Source of the DNA: Candidatus Thorarchaeota archaeon SMTZ1-45
GTDB taxonomy: Archaea > Asgardarchaeota > Thorarchaeia > Thorarchaeales > Thorarchaeaceae
Assembly (NCBI GenBank): GCA_001563335.1
Contig: LRSL01000037.1
Location: 1 to 53,151, forward strand
Length of the DNA: 53,151 nt
Direction of reading: 5' to 3'
Position numbers and translations under genes: made by a program. Below, piece after piece: positions 1-8,725 of the stretch. The first letter of the stretch is position 1; the number at the start of each line of letters is the position of its first letter. Under the pieces are notes generated by a model, which did no database searches, was not told where the DNA came from, and worked only from the letters and a program-made list of their open reading frames with translations.

Positions 1-259
1 CGACAACTACAAGTTTGAGACCCTGGGTGACGCACTCCATCGTTGTTCCAGCTCCACCTGTACTTACTATTACTGATGCTTTTCTATAGGCTTCATTGAG
101 ATTTTCTAGAAATCTGAAATATCTGAAATTCTTTGGAACATAGGTCCCTCTACCTATCTGTCCCACAACTGGTTCCTTTATTTCTCCTTTTCCTACTAAC
201 TCATCTATTTTCTTGATCAATGGGTCGAAGTGAGCTGTCCCTACAGTGACAAAGATCAT
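1..259 (-). CDS. Alg13/PssE-like glycosyltransferase catalytic subunit (partial, runs off left edge)
   Basis: Reading the minus strand from the ATG at 259 gives 86 residues with no stop before the window edge, starting MIFVTVGTAHFDPLIKKID. The FVTVGT start and the later STGGAGTTMEC segment match the GT28 C-terminal fold of Alg13 and bacterial PssE/EpsF, where the glycine-rich loop binds the UDP-sugar. The start overlaps the stop of the Alg14-like gene by four bases (ATGA), so the two are translationally coupled. In eukaryotes Alg14 anchors Alg13 at the membrane to add the second GlcNAc of the dolichol-linked oligosaccharide; bacterial pairs act in exopolysaccharide synthesis. The C-terminal part is outside the window, so length and the end of the active site cannot be judged. 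Confidence 0.85.
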   Translation of the reverse strand, partial: MIFVTVGTAHFDPLIKKIDELVGKGEIKEPVVGQIGRGTYVPKNFRYFRFLENLNEAYRKASVIVSTGGAGTTMECVTQGLKLVVV

Positions 260-738
260 AGTAATTGACCTCCGTATATTGCATTAGGTGTATTCTCTGC
301 GAGTTTCTCCCATTGAACGAAAAAGAGGCTGACTTTTCCAAGAAGTAATCGTCCAGTCTGGGAGAGCGTTTCAACTCTAGACATGCTCTCAATGAATACT
401 GTTGGTATCCCAAGAATCCTTGCAGAATAAAACACTGGCACAGTCATTCCGGTTCCACAACTGATAACAACATTTGGTCGAATAAGAAACAAGTAAATGA
501 ACGATAGGAAGAGTGTGAGAATAGTTCGTAGACCTGACATCACTCGAGAATCTTGTGGTAATAAGCGTGGCGCGAAAACACAAAGTACCCTGCCCTGTAT
601 GCGTATTTTCTTTGGTGTTAGTTTGTCAAGAAGTCCTACTATGTAAAGATACTCAAACTCATCACCCATTGCATCAATAAGGGCAAACGTTTGCGCAGTG
701 TGACCGCCTCTGCCTAACACAACTGCAATCTTCTTCAT
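256..738 (-). CDS. Alg14/PssD-like glycosyltransferase membrane-anchor subunit
   Basis: 160 residues. The N-terminus has the family motif GRGGH (residues 9-13). A hydrophobic stretch at about 71-88 could bind the membrane. The second half follows Alg14 closely: a PNVVISCGTG block, then FIESMSRVETLSQTG and FFVQWEKL, the segments that in Alg14 read like IESxARVxSLSxTGK and VQW. This is the docking and donor-side half of the two-subunit UDP-GlcNAc or UDP-sugar transferase whose other half is the overlapping downstream gene. The separate two-gene arrangement is the same in eukaryotic Alg13/Alg14 and bacterial PssD/PssE. Donor and acceptor cannot be read from sequence; a lipid-linked glycan intermediate is the likely acceptor. 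Confidence 0.88.
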   Translation of the reverse strand: MKKIAVVLGRGGHTAQTFALIDAMGDEFEYLYIVGLLDKLTPKKIRIQGRVLCVFAPRLLPQDSRVMSGLRTILTLFLSFIYLFLIRPNVVISCGTGMTVPVFYSARILGIPTVFIESMSRVETLSQTGRLLLGKVSLFFVQWEKLAENTPNAIYGGQLL

Positions 739-871
739 CAGAGTACCTCTTGTTGCCTCACAACCTAGTTTCCTGATAAAGAGTTTCCTCGACTAGCGTT
801 GAGTACTTATACAAGAACTCAGCCCAGTTGCATTGTAATTGGTTGACTTTCTTGACATTTGAGGATGAAGG

Positions 872-1840
872 ATGATGATCAACAAGTGGAAAATGCCAAC
901 GACTATGACAATGATCCTGCTATTCCTGATAACTTGTACAGTAATTATAATGTCCATTATTCGTTTTGGATATGCATACCCGGATAGCTCTTACTATCTT
1001 GATATGGTCGAGTTCTTTTCAGGTACCCTCTCTGGCTTAGAGTTGACAGCTCCATTTTGCTATCGACCTATGTTGCCCTTGATTGTTGCATTACTTCCAT
1101 TAGAAGCAGAAATTTCCTTTGCAATAATCAATCTAATCTTTCTCATACTAATCAGTTGGGTCATTTTCTACATGTCACTAAAAAGAGATTCAAATCCACT
1201 TGTTGCCTTGTTAACAACTCTAGTGTTTATTGTATCCTTGCTCTACCTCTTCTATGGAGCAGTGGTTTTAGTCGATCCGGGTGCTATCTTCTTTCTATCT
1301 CTTGCGTATTATTACCTCAGAGAAGAAGGTCGTAATATGCAAATTACTATATTACTAACTCTAGGTGTTTTATTCAAAGAAGTAGCACTTGTTGGAGTTG
1401 CTACTTATATCCTATTAAGAAACTTCAAAGAATGGTGGCTCATGGTGTTTCCTGTGGGAACATATACGATATTGCGAATCATTACTCCTTCAGGCAACCC
1501 AGGATACATATGGTCATTTCATCTTGACAATTTAGTCATGAATGGTGTTGCTACTCTGAAAACGTTTCTATTTGGAATGACTCCTTTTCTGATTCTCATT
1601 ATCCTGGCATATCTTCATTGGCGGAGTAGTAAAACACATGAGTCCACAGATAGAAAATGGATCTTAGCTGCAGGAATTCCTGCACTAACATATCTATTCT
1701 TGGGATTGTTCTTCGCACATTTTGATGTAAGATTCTTCTGGCCAATCTATCTCATGCTAGTTCCACTATGTACGGATGGTTTTTCTGAGTTCTTTAGACT
1801 CATTCGGTTCTCATTACCGAGTGAATCTGCAATGGAGTGA
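872..1840 (+). CDS. Polytopic membrane protein, probable GT-C-type glycosyltransferase
   Basis: 322 residues with about eight to nine hydrophobic segments. The N-terminal segment is followed by an extracytoplasmic loop carrying YPDSSYYLDM, a position where GT-C enzymes keep an acidic catalytic motif. Further on are a YRPMLP block and LFKE, a pattern I associate with uncharacterised GT-C-like membrane proteins that use lipid-linked sugar donors. Two ATG codons in tandem (872 and 875) are both possible starts. It is followed after five bases by a GT2 glycosyltransferase, so it probably belongs to a surface-glycan operon. The specific donor and acceptor are unknown, and the family call rests on topology plus these short motifs. 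Confidence 0.6.
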   Translation: MMINKWKMPTTMTMILLFLITCTVIIMSIIRFGYAYPDSSYYLDMVEFFSGTLSGLELTAPFCYRPMLPLIVALLPLEAEISFAIINLIFLILISWVIFYMSLKRDSNPLVALLTTLVFIVSLLYLFYGAVVLVDPGAIFFLSLAYYYLREEGRNMQITILLTLGVLFKEVALVGVATYILLRNFKEWWLMVFPVGTYTILRIITPSGNPGYIWSFHLDNLVMNGVATLKTFLFGMTPFLILIILAYLHWRSSKTHESTDRKWILAAGIPALTYLFLGLFFAHFDVRFFWPIYLMLVPLCTDGFSEFFRLIRFSLPSESAME

Positions 1841-1845
1841 AATAA

Positions 1846-2655
1846 TTGACAGAATACATCCTCGTTACCAAATTTTACAATGAACAGACACAGTTACCGA
1901 TATTGATTGCTAGTGTCGCTGCTCAAATAATGCGACCAAAGATTGTAGTCTTTTTGGATGATGGTTCGACGGATGCAAGCGCTGATATTGCCATGAATGA
2001 AGCAAAGAAGCATGGTTTGGATTTTGAAGTCATTTCAATGCCTAAGAAGAAGAAAGGGAATTTGGATACCATTGGACGGATTTGGACAAAAGCCCAACCA
2101 AGATTGAAGCAATTGTCGAAGGATGTTGAGTATTTTGCTACAATAGATGTTGATACTATCCTTGCTCCATTTTATTTTAGATATATGACAAACTATCTTG
2201 AAAAGAATAGATCAATTGGAGTCGTGGCAGGTCAAGCAATACATGAGCCAAAACGGACATTCCCCATGTTTACTGGAAAGGTATTTCGGTCTACAATAAT
2301 AAGTAGAATCAATAAATACTGGGATATATCAGCTGATTCATTCATCAATGTGAAAGCTTTGAAAATGGGATACAAACTAAAAATCTTAGACATTCCTGTA
2401 AATACTCCCCCAACTCACCTTCAAACATCAAAGGGAAGATATCGCTCTGGTCGATTAGCTTATTATACAGGAACAAGTCTTCTCTATGTCCTGGCAAAAG
2501 GGGTCATGAAAATAGATTCCCAATACCTCCGTGGATATTGGTCAGAGTGGGCTAGAGGAACGTGGATTTGCACTGATTCAGAAATCAGAGAATATTATGG
2601 TGATGAATTCAAGCGTAGGATTCTTTCCCTTGCTCGAAAGGCATTATCATTATAA
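1846..2655 (+). CDS. Glycosyltransferase family 2
   Basis: 269 residues with a GT-A fold: an N-terminal YILVTKFYNE strand, the nucleotide-binding DDGSTD at 38-43, and an IDVDT metal-binding region near residue 100. The start is a TTG at 1846, with a GGAG SD overlapping the end of the upstream gene. The C-terminal third has RGTWICTDSEIREYY, which recurs as EGTWRCNDSEVKDYY in the next gene, so the two are paralogs of one subfamily with a shared C-terminal signature. No membrane segment is evident, so it should act at the cytoplasmic face on an activated sugar and a lipid- or protein-linked acceptor. Substrates are not predictable. Confidence 0.85.
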   Translation: MTEYILVTKFYNEQTQLPILIASVAAQIMRPKIVVFLDDGSTDASADIAMNEAKKHGLDFEVISMPKKKKGNLDTIGRIWTKAQPRLKQLSKDVEYFATIDVDTILAPFYFRYMTNYLEKNRSIGVVAGQAIHEPKRTFPMFTGKVFRSTIISRINKYWDISADSFINVKALKMGYKLKILDIPVNTPPTHLQTSKGRYRSGRLAYYTGTSLLYVLAKGVMKIDSQYLRGYWSEWARGTWICTDSEIREYYGDEFKRRILSLARKALSL

Positions 2656-2737
2656 GAGACTCGAAATCTAGAAACCAGGTTCGCTGTGCATGGCACACTA
2701 TGATATCACGAAGTTTTGAGATAGGAGAAACAATCCA

Positions 2738-3676
2738 ATGTCAAAGGTGTTGGCTATATCTGAGTATTACAATGAAGCCGACAATATCCCAGAACTTGTA
2801 GAAAATCTCTCTGAACAGACAAAGAGGCCAGATCTATTTGTAATAATAGATGATGGAAGTACAGACAACTCGACAGATCTTTTCCAGAAGAATCTAGAAG
2901 ACTTTGGATTTGAAAGTGCTCTTTATTCGATGCCTCCGAAAGCAAAGCCAGATCCAAATCTAAAAGGACGAGCTTTTTCGAAAGTAGATCTGCTAAATAG
3001 CGATTGGCTGGATTCCAGTGACTTTGATTATCTGATGCTGATTGGTGCAGACACTCGATTTCCCAGAACATACATTGAACTTTGCACCATGATTATGGAT
3101 AGATTCCCAATTTTTGGAACAATGGCTGGACGAATAAAAGGGGAGCCAGGAGGAGCTACTCCAATGGGTACAGGTAAGATTGTTCGATGGAGTGTAGTAC
3201 AACGAACTAGAAATCGATACTGGGATCTCGATCCTGACTCCTTGTGGAATCTGATTGCCATTGAGCTGGGATATCGAATGCTAATCCCGAAAGATTTGCT
3301 CGTTAATGTGACTAGACCAACTCATATGTACAGTCCTCAAGGGTTCTACAATTTGGGTCGTAGAATGTATTATGTAGGCTGGAGATTGCAAAACGCAATA
3401 ATCTATGCAATATCCCTATCGATAAAATTGAATCACCCTCAACATTTCTTGAAAGGATATATTCACGCATATACTGAAGGAACTTGGAGATGCAATGATT
3501 CCGAAGTGAAAGATTACTATAGCTTCTCTCGCATGCTTAGAAGAAATCTTGGACTTTCAAATCAACGAGACTTTGCTACTATTCTAGAAATAGGAATGCA
3601 ACCAAGTTATGAAGAAGAAATCACAGAGGATTTTCTGCAAGAGGTCCTTAAGAGAATACAGATGGCTATTGATTAG
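2738..3676 (+). CDS. Glycosyltransferase family 2 (paralog of the preceding gene)
   Basis: 312 residues. ISEYYNEADNIPEL at the N-terminus and DDGSTD at about 38-43 define the GT2 nucleotide-binding half, and LIGADTRF gives the metal-binding acidic motif. The architecture tracks the preceding gene throughout, including RPTHMYSPQGFYNLGRRMYY (there THLQTSKGRYRSGRLAYY) and the C-terminal GTWRCNDSEVKDYY signature. It is about 40 residues longer at the C-terminus. The 82-base gap from its neighbour leaves room for a separate promoter, but same-strand order suggests co-expression. Tandem duplication followed by divergence of acceptor specificity is the simplest explanation. Confidence 0.85.
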   Translation: MSKVLAISEYYNEADNIPELVENLSEQTKRPDLFVIIDDGSTDNSTDLFQKNLEDFGFESALYSMPPKAKPDPNLKGRAFSKVDLLNSDWLDSSDFDYLMLIGADTRFPRTYIELCTMIMDRFPIFGTMAGRIKGEPGGATPMGTGKIVRWSVVQRTRNRYWDLDPDSLWNLIAIELGYRMLIPKDLLVNVTRPTHMYSPQGFYNLGRRMYYVGWRLQNAIIYAISLSIKLNHPQHFLKGYIHAYTEGTWRCNDSEVKDYYSFSRMLRRNLGLSNQRDFATILEIGMQPSYEEEITEDFLQEVLKRIQMAID

Positions 3677-3689
3677 AATTCTTTCAATA

Positions 3690-5057
3690 TTAGTCAAATG
3701 TAGGTTCAACTTCTGACTTGATGAAGAATATCTTTCCTGTTGGAGATTTTTCTATTTCTGTAACCTCCTGGAAAACGATCTTCATGTCAGCTCCCAAAAC
3801 ATCTCGCATTTGTTTAGAAAGAATGTCAATCTCATTTTGATTGAAGTTTTCGTTTTTCACAATTCTCACCTCAATCTCATGAGTTGAGATCTGGTGAACA
3901 AAATAGTGATCGAATCCCACAACCTTCTGAAAGAGATGCGGAATGAATTCACCTGGAACTGGCCTACCCACTGTAGATGTAAGAAAATCATGTGTACGTC
4001 CTTCAACCTTAGCAATCTTTAGCAAGTTTCTTTCACAACTACAATCTGCATCTCTGAAATTCAAGACATCCCCTAGTTCATATCGAATGAATGGCATCGC
4101 ATAATTATCTAAGTCAGTTATAATGGCTGATACTCTGTCACTGGTTTTACCAAGTATGCTCGGGTCTTCCACTATAACATGTTCCTCAAACACATGGTAA
4201 GCTTGTTTTCTGTCGCATTGTGAAGCAATGGATAGAATCTCAGCACTGCCATATTGGTCATATACATCCGCAGTCAGATTTTCCTCGATAGTGGCTCGTT
4301 GTTGGGGAAATAATAGCTCCGAAGTTGTTTGGACTATCTTAAGATGCTCAAAATCCAGATTCATTGATTCAGCATATTTTGCTAGAAGGTATATTCCTGA
4401 CGGGTAACCCCTAAGTACTCGAATTCTATGTTTCTTCGATAAATCACATATCTCCGATGCCATATCTGCATCTAACTCAAACGAAGGGAAGAATGGATTT
4501 CTTTGGACTTTTCTGAGGATTGTGGAAAGAGCTTGTTTCATTCCCCCTTTGCTAAGGTAACCACCAAGCGACCCGCCTCCAAGGTCAATCCTACCTTCAC
4601 CAAACCTCATGCCAGTCCATTGATAGTATCTATACATAGCTCCCCATGCCCAGCTCAAGGAGTTCGTATCGTTATAGAACTGAATTGGTTCTCCAGTTGA
4701 ACCACCTGTTCTTCCAGTTCTTATTTTCGATTTGTCAAAACTACTTGCTAATAACTCGGTCTTGCAATTTCGAACATCGCGCTTAGACAAAATAGGAAGT
4801 TTTGAGATATCTTCTAAGTTCTTAATATTCGAAGGTTCCAATCCTCTCTCTTTGAAAATACGACGATAGTAAGGGACATTTTCGTATGCGTGTGAAACTA
4901 AACCTCGCAGTTTTGTGAATCGATATTCATCAATTTGGGATCTATTCCACCATTGGCTGCTCTCCATAAATCGAGCTTTTTCGATTGATGAAGTTCCTCG
5001 TAGCCTGTCAGCTATTGGTAATGCAGTCTTCGCAATGATGGATTCCCTTAGAGGCAA
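3690..5057 (-). CDS. CapK/PaaK-like adenylate-forming enzyme
   Basis: 455 residues of the phenylacetate-CoA-ligase-like branch of the ANL superfamily. It carries the AMP-binding P-loop TGGSTGEP (117-124), the YGSAE block that contacts adenine, and a C-terminal lid region ending SPTGKIFFIKS with the conserved lysine. Members named CapK occur in capsule and surface-polysaccharide clusters, where they probably activate a carboxylic acid for attachment to a sugar or lipid. It lies convergent to the GT2 pair and divergent from the nonulosonate operon, which fits a cell-surface role. The acid substrate is not predictable, and true phenylacetate catabolism is unlikely because no paa genes are nearby. 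Confidence 0.78.
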   Translation of the reverse strand: MPLRESIIAKTALPIADRLRGTSSIEKARFMESSQWWNRSQIDEYRFTKLRGLVSHAYENVPYYRRIFKERGLEPSNIKNLEDISKLPILSKRDVRNCKTELLASSFDKSKIRTGRTGGSTGEPIQFYNDTNSLSWAWGAMYRYYQWTGMRFGEGRIDLGGGSLGGYLSKGGMKQALSTILRKVQRNPFFPSFELDADMASEICDLSKKHRIRVLRGYPSGIYLLAKYAESMNLDFEHLKIVQTTSELLFPQQRATIEENLTADVYDQYGSAEILSIASQCDRKQAYHVFEEHVIVEDPSILGKTSDRVSAIITDLDNYAMPFIRYELGDVLNFRDADCSCERNLLKIAKVEGRTHDFLTSTVGRPVPGEFIPHLFQKVVGFDHYFVHQISTHEIEVRIVKNENFNQNEIDILSKQMRDVLGADMKIVFQEVTEIEKSPTGKIFFIKSEVEPTFD

Positions 5058-5304
5058 TGGAGTTCCCTCAATATTGAAAGGAATTGATGGACCTGCATAT
5101 CAACATTTCCAGATTGATTTCGAATAGTTCGGAATAATGTTGTTTGCAATTTGTCATCATCTTACTTGACATGTTTATCTCTATCTATTAATCAAATCTC
5201 TTGAATTTACTATTGACTTCTTTTGAGAAATATTGTCTTTTTTGAATATGACAATCTATATCTGTTATCTGCAATTCAGCCTTCCTTAAGGGATAGAAAC
5301 AGTT

Positions 5305-5319
5305 CTCTCAAATGAGAGG
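5305..5319 (+). promoter_or_regulatory. Ribosome binding site inside a small hairpin
   Basis: CTCTC at 5305-5309 and GAGAG at 5314-5318 can pair across an AAAT loop. GAGAGG is the only good SD in front of the nonulosonate operon, so the hairpin would hide it. A TTG (5322) and two ATGs (5325, 5328) follow. SD spacing favours an ATG, and 5328 was taken as the start. Confidence 0.4.
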
Positions 5320-5327
5320 TATTGATG

Positions 5328-6035
5328 ATGAGAATATTAGGAACCATTTGTGCAAGAGGAGGCTCCAAGGGTGTTAGGAATAAGAATATCCGACACCTCC
5401 ATGGCAAACCTCTCATTGCCTATACAATTGAGTGTCTTTTAGGATGGGGCAAAGCCCAGAGAGTTGTAGTTTCCACGGATTCGCCTGAAATAATGCAGGT
5501 CGCAAATGATTATGGAGCTGAAACTCCTTTTACTCGACCAGATGGATTAGCCTCTGATGCTGCTCCTAAAATCCCTGTCATTCAACACGTTCTCCGTTTT
5601 TGTGAAGAACAAGAGAAGTCCAAGTATGACATTATTATTGATTTAGATCCCACCTCACCATTACGGAGAATCGATGATATTGAAAACGCACTCATAGAGT
5701 TCCTAAGAACAAAAGCTCAGGTTCTTTATAGCGTGACTGAATCAGCAAAGAATCCATATTTCAATATGGTCGAGCTGGATGATGCAGGAAACGCGTATCT
5801 TTCAAAGTCACTTGAAGGTGAAGTATTCAGGAGACAAGATGCTCCAAAGGTATATTCCATTAATGGCTCAATCTACATATATGAACGAGACTTTCTTGAA
5901 ACCACAAAGAGTCTTCATTGTGAGAAGGAAAGAGTGTACATCATGGATGAATTGTCATCTATTGATATTGACCGTGAGATTGATTTTCAATTCATTGAAT
6001 TCTTGCTTGAGCGTGGACTTTTCAAATTCAGGTAA
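5328..6035 (+). CDS. CMP-nonulosonate synthetase (NeuA/LegF-type cytidylyltransferase)
   Basis: Cytidylyltransferase of about 235 residues that activates a nonulosonic acid with CTP. The nucleotide loop CARGGSKGVRNKNIR lies at the N-terminus, followed by LIAYTIE and VVVSTDSPEI. DLDPTSPLR provides the metal-binding aspartate region, and NGSIYIYE and SIDIDREID near the C-terminus are also family hallmarks. It is first in a tight run with the synthase, epimerase, acyltransferase, aminotransferase and dehydratase of the same pathway. The set indicates legionaminic rather than simple sialic acid, since sialic acid would not need the dehydratase and aminotransferase. Sequence alone does not separate NeuA, LegF and PseF. 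Confidence 0.9.
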   Translation: MRILGTICARGGSKGVRNKNIRHLHGKPLIAYTIECLLGWGKAQRVVVSTDSPEIMQVANDYGAETPFTRPDGLASDAAPKIPVIQHVLRFCEEQEKSKYDIIIDLDPTSPLRRIDDIENALIEFLRTKAQVLYSVTESAKNPYFNMVELDDAGNAYLSKSLEGEVFRRQDAPKVYSINGSIYIYERDFLETTKSLHCEKERVYIMDELSSIDIDREIDFQFIEFLLERGLFKFR

Positions 6036-6055
6036 AGCCAAGGAGTGTTACTGAA

Positions 6056-7123
6056 ATGGTTCAATCTATTCAGATTGATGGTCGTGTTATAGGAGAGGAC
6101 AACCCTGTCTTTATTATTGCTGAAGCTGGGGTTAATCATAATGGTGATATTAAGCTCGCCAAAAAACTCGTTGATAAAGCAGTTTTGGCTGGCGCGGATG
6201 CTGTGAAATTTCAAACCTTCAAAACTGAGGATCTCACAACAAAAGATGCTGAAATGGCTGAAAATCAAGTTGAGAATATTGGCGAATCTGGCAGCCAGTT
6301 TGAAATGATACAGAGATTAGAATTAGGTTATGATGAATTTGTTGAATTGCAACGCTATTGTAGCAGCAGAGGAATATTGTTCCTTTCCACTCCTCATACC
6401 CTCGATGCAATGAGGTTTCTGGATTCAATTGTTCCTGCCTTCAAAATTGGTTCTGGTGACTTGACAAACCTTCCCTTTTTGAAAGAGTTAGCAGACCTTG
6501 GAAAACCAATACTCCTATCCACTGGTATGTCAACCCTTGATGAAGTACGTGATGCTGTCCAAACAATATTGGATAGAGGAAATGAACATCTAGTACTTCT
6601 TCATTGTGTCACAAATTATCCTGCAGCAATTGAAGACATGAACTTAAGAGCTATTGAAACACTTCGCCGTGAATTCAATCTACTTGTCGGTTTTTCTGAT
6701 CATTCAACAGGCTATGTTGCATCAATAGCTGCTGTGTCTCTGGGAGTTGTTATTCTAGAGAAACATTTCACATTAGATCGAACTCTTCTTGGTCCCGATC
6801 ATAAAGCATCACTAGATCCTGTACAATTGCAGGAGTATGTGAGTTTTATTAGAGCTGCAGAATCCTCGCTTGGTGATGGTATCAAGAAACCTGCATCTAG
6901 TGAAATTCCGATCAAGGACGTGGCACGGAAAAGTCTTGTTGCGATTCAAGATATTAAAGCAGGTACAATGTTAGAAGAATCAATGATAGGGATAAAGCGT
7001 CCAGGCACCGGGATACCTCCGAGATTCCTTTCTGAGATAATTGGGAGAAGAATAAAAGTTGACATCAAAAATGATGCTCTTTTACATTGGGATATGTTAG
7101 AACCGGAACCTGTGGAGAGATGA
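6056..7123 (+). CDS. Nonulosonate synthase (NeuB/LegI-type)
   Basis: 355 residues. It condenses phosphoenolpyruvate with a six-carbon amino sugar to give a nine-carbon 2-keto acid. The TIM-barrel half shows AEAGVNHNGD, DAVKFQTFK, KIGSGDLTNLPFL, LSTGMST and GFSDHSTG. EKHFTLDR followed by GPDHKASLDP forms the metal and PEP site typical of this family. The last 70 residues or so are the SAF/antifreeze-like domain (RKSLVAIQDIKAGTMLEE) that closes the active site of the partner subunit in the dimer. Length is normal. The gene follows the CMP-synthetase by 20 bases and precedes the 2-epimerase by 4, which argues for one transcript. Neighbours suggest the 2,4-diacetamido-trideoxy-mannose route to legionaminate. 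Confidence 0.93.
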   Translation: MVQSIQIDGRVIGEDNPVFIIAEAGVNHNGDIKLAKKLVDKAVLAGADAVKFQTFKTEDLTTKDAEMAENQVENIGESGSQFEMIQRLELGYDEFVELQRYCSSRGILFLSTPHTLDAMRFLDSIVPAFKIGSGDLTNLPFLKELADLGKPILLSTGMSTLDEVRDAVQTILDRGNEHLVLLHCVTNYPAAIEDMNLRAIETLRREFNLLVGFSDHSTGYVASIAAVSLGVVILEKHFTLDRTLLGPDHKASLDPVQLQEYVSFIRAAESSLGDGIKKPASSEIPIKDVARKSLVAIQDIKAGTMLEESMIGIKRPGTGIPPRFLSEIIGRRIKVDIKNDALLHWDMLEPEPVER

Positions 7124-7127
7124 TAAA

Positions 7128-8288
7128 ATGAAACGAATTGGTGTTGTTACAGGCACCCGTGCTGAATATGGATATCTACGACCACTTCTTTACGCAATCT
7201 CTAATGAACCAACATTGGAGCTCAGAGTTTATGCCTCAGGAATGCATTTACTAAAAGAGTATGGTGACTCTATCAAAGAGATTGAGAGAGATGGTTTTGA
7301 GATTATCAGACGAATCGATATGGGTTCAAAAGCCATGTTGGATGAACATGATCTTCCAATATCAATCGGTACTGGAATTATCGGATTTGCAGATGTATTT
7401 GCTGAAGAAAAGCCAGACCTTGTCATTGTTTTTGGTGATCGTATAGAACCATTTTCAGCCGCCATAGCTTCTACGACAATGAACATCCCCGTTGCCCATA
7501 TCGCTGGAGGTGAAATTGGTTTGGGTGACATTGATCATGTGATGCGCCATGCAATCTCTAAGCTGTCACATCTACATTTTGTTCAGACTGAAGAAAGTAG
7601 ACACCGTCTCATAAAGCTGGGAGAGGAGGATTGGAGGATTCATAACGTTGGGTCATTAACCCTTGATACAATTCTAAACACAGAGCTCCGCTCACGTGAG
7701 GAACTCTCAAAAAGATACAACTTTGAGTTTGGAAAATTCATACTCATTGCATATCATCCAGTTTCAACTGAGTGGGAACATGCCGAGAAACAAATGAGTC
7801 TTGTTCTCGACTCCGTTGTTGAGGTCGCACTTGAGTCGAATCTACAGATAGTGATTACCTATCCAAATGACTATCCTGGTGGAACCAGTATTGTTGATGT
7901 AACCAAATCCTATTCTGATAGAGCATTTATTCAAGTTTTCAAGAATCTCTCTCATATTGACTATATTTCCCTGATGAAACTATGTGACGTCTATATAGGG
8001 AATTCTAGCAGTGGGCTTATTGAAGCTCCCTCACTTGGTGTTCCATATGTCTGTATTGGGACTAGACAGAAAGGGAGAGAGAGAGCAAGAAATGTACTTG
8101 ATGTCGACTATGATAAGGATGAAATAACAACCGCATTACGAAAGGCTCTACATGATGCGAAATTTCTCAAAGATGTCGCAAAACGTGAATCTCCTTATGG
8201 GGATGGAAAAGCCAGCCAGCGAATCATAGAAGTACTCAAACATACCAGTTTCGATGATAGACTATTGAGGAAGAAAATGACATACTAA
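7128..8288 (+). CDS. UDP-sugar 2-epimerase, hydrolysing (NeuC/LegG-type)
   Basis: 386 residues with the two-domain GT-B-like fold of hydrolysing UDP-HexNAc 2-epimerases. TGTRAEYGYLRPL opens the protein. VFGDRIEPFSAA and HIAGGEIGLGDIDHVMRHAISKLS follow, then the UDP-binding NSSSGLIEAPSLGVP block and the IGTRQKGRERARNV segment. The RxEYG and ISKLSHLHF features match the NeuC/LegG group rather than the non-hydrolysing WecB group. In legionaminate synthesis this enzyme inverts C2 of the 4-acetamido-trideoxy sugar nucleotide and releases UDP, giving the substrate for the synthase encoded just upstream. The four-base spacing from that gene supports coupling. Confidence 0.9.
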   Translation: MKRIGVVTGTRAEYGYLRPLLYAISNEPTLELRVYASGMHLLKEYGDSIKEIERDGFEIIRRIDMGSKAMLDEHDLPISIGTGIIGFADVFAEEKPDLVIVFGDRIEPFSAAIASTTMNIPVAHIAGGEIGLGDIDHVMRHAISKLSHLHFVQTEESRHRLIKLGEEDWRIHNVGSLTLDTILNTELRSREELSKRYNFEFGKFILIAYHPVSTEWEHAEKQMSLVLDSVVEVALESNLQIVITYPNDYPGGTSIVDVTKSYSDRAFIQVFKNLSHIDYISLMKLCDVYIGNSSSGLIEAPSLGVPYVCIGTRQKGRERARNVLDVDYDKDEITTALRKALHDAKFLKDVAKRESPYGDGKASQRIIEVLKHTSFDDRLLRKKMTY

Positions 8289-8302
8289 GAGGGAGAATTG
8301 AG

Positions 8303-8725
8303 ATGACATCACGATTCAATAATTGGAAACCTCCAGAGTTTGATGAAAGGAATATGACAAAATGGAACTGGATGTGTCAGCACCATGAAAACTTAGAACT
8401 GGGAGTAAATACCGATATTGGTGCATTTACTTATATCAACGCTAAATTTGGTGTCATAATCGAAGAAGGTGTGGAGGTAGGGTCTCATTGTTCAATCTAT
8501 TCTATCTCCACTATTGATAATAAAAGTGGTCAAGTTGTAATCAGAAAGAATGCTAAGATTGGTACACATTCAGTTATCATGCCAGGGGTTACAATTGGAG
8601 AAAACACTGTGATAGGTGCGTTCAGTTTTGTTACATCTGATATACCTGATAATACCATTGCCTATGGCATCCCTGCTAAAGTGCAGAAGAACCTCGATAC
8701 AGCAGCTAAAGATACAGGTGGATGA
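8303..8725 (+). CDS. Left-handed beta-helix acyltransferase (LegH role predicted)
   Basis: 140 residues with hexapeptide-repeat turns (IGAFTYINA, VEVGSHCSIYS, KIGTHSVIMPGVTIGENTVIGAFSFVTSDIP) ending in the AYGIPAKV cap typical of NodL/WbbJ-type acetyltransferases. It begins NNWKPPEFDERNMTKWNWMC, a lead-in I associate with small acyltransferases found beside nonulosonate genes. Its last codon overlaps the aminotransferase start by four bases (ATGA). Position right before the aminotransferase suggests N-acylation of the new C4 amino group, the LegH step. The bacterial LegH/PglD enzymes are longer and have an extra N-terminal domain that this protein lacks, so the reaction is inferred from context. 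Confidence 0.78.
   Translation: MTSRFNNWKPPEFDERNMTKWNWMCQHHENLELGVNTDIGAFTYINAKFGVIIEEGVEVGSHCSIYSISTIDNKSGQVVIRKNAKIGTHSVIMPGVTIGENTVIGAFSFVTSDIPDNTIAYGIPAKVQKNLDTAAKDTGG

Noticed and set aside
3690..5057. Phenylacetate-CoA ligase for aromatic catabolism
   Set aside because: No paa genes are present; the location among glycosyltransferases fits the CapK branch better.
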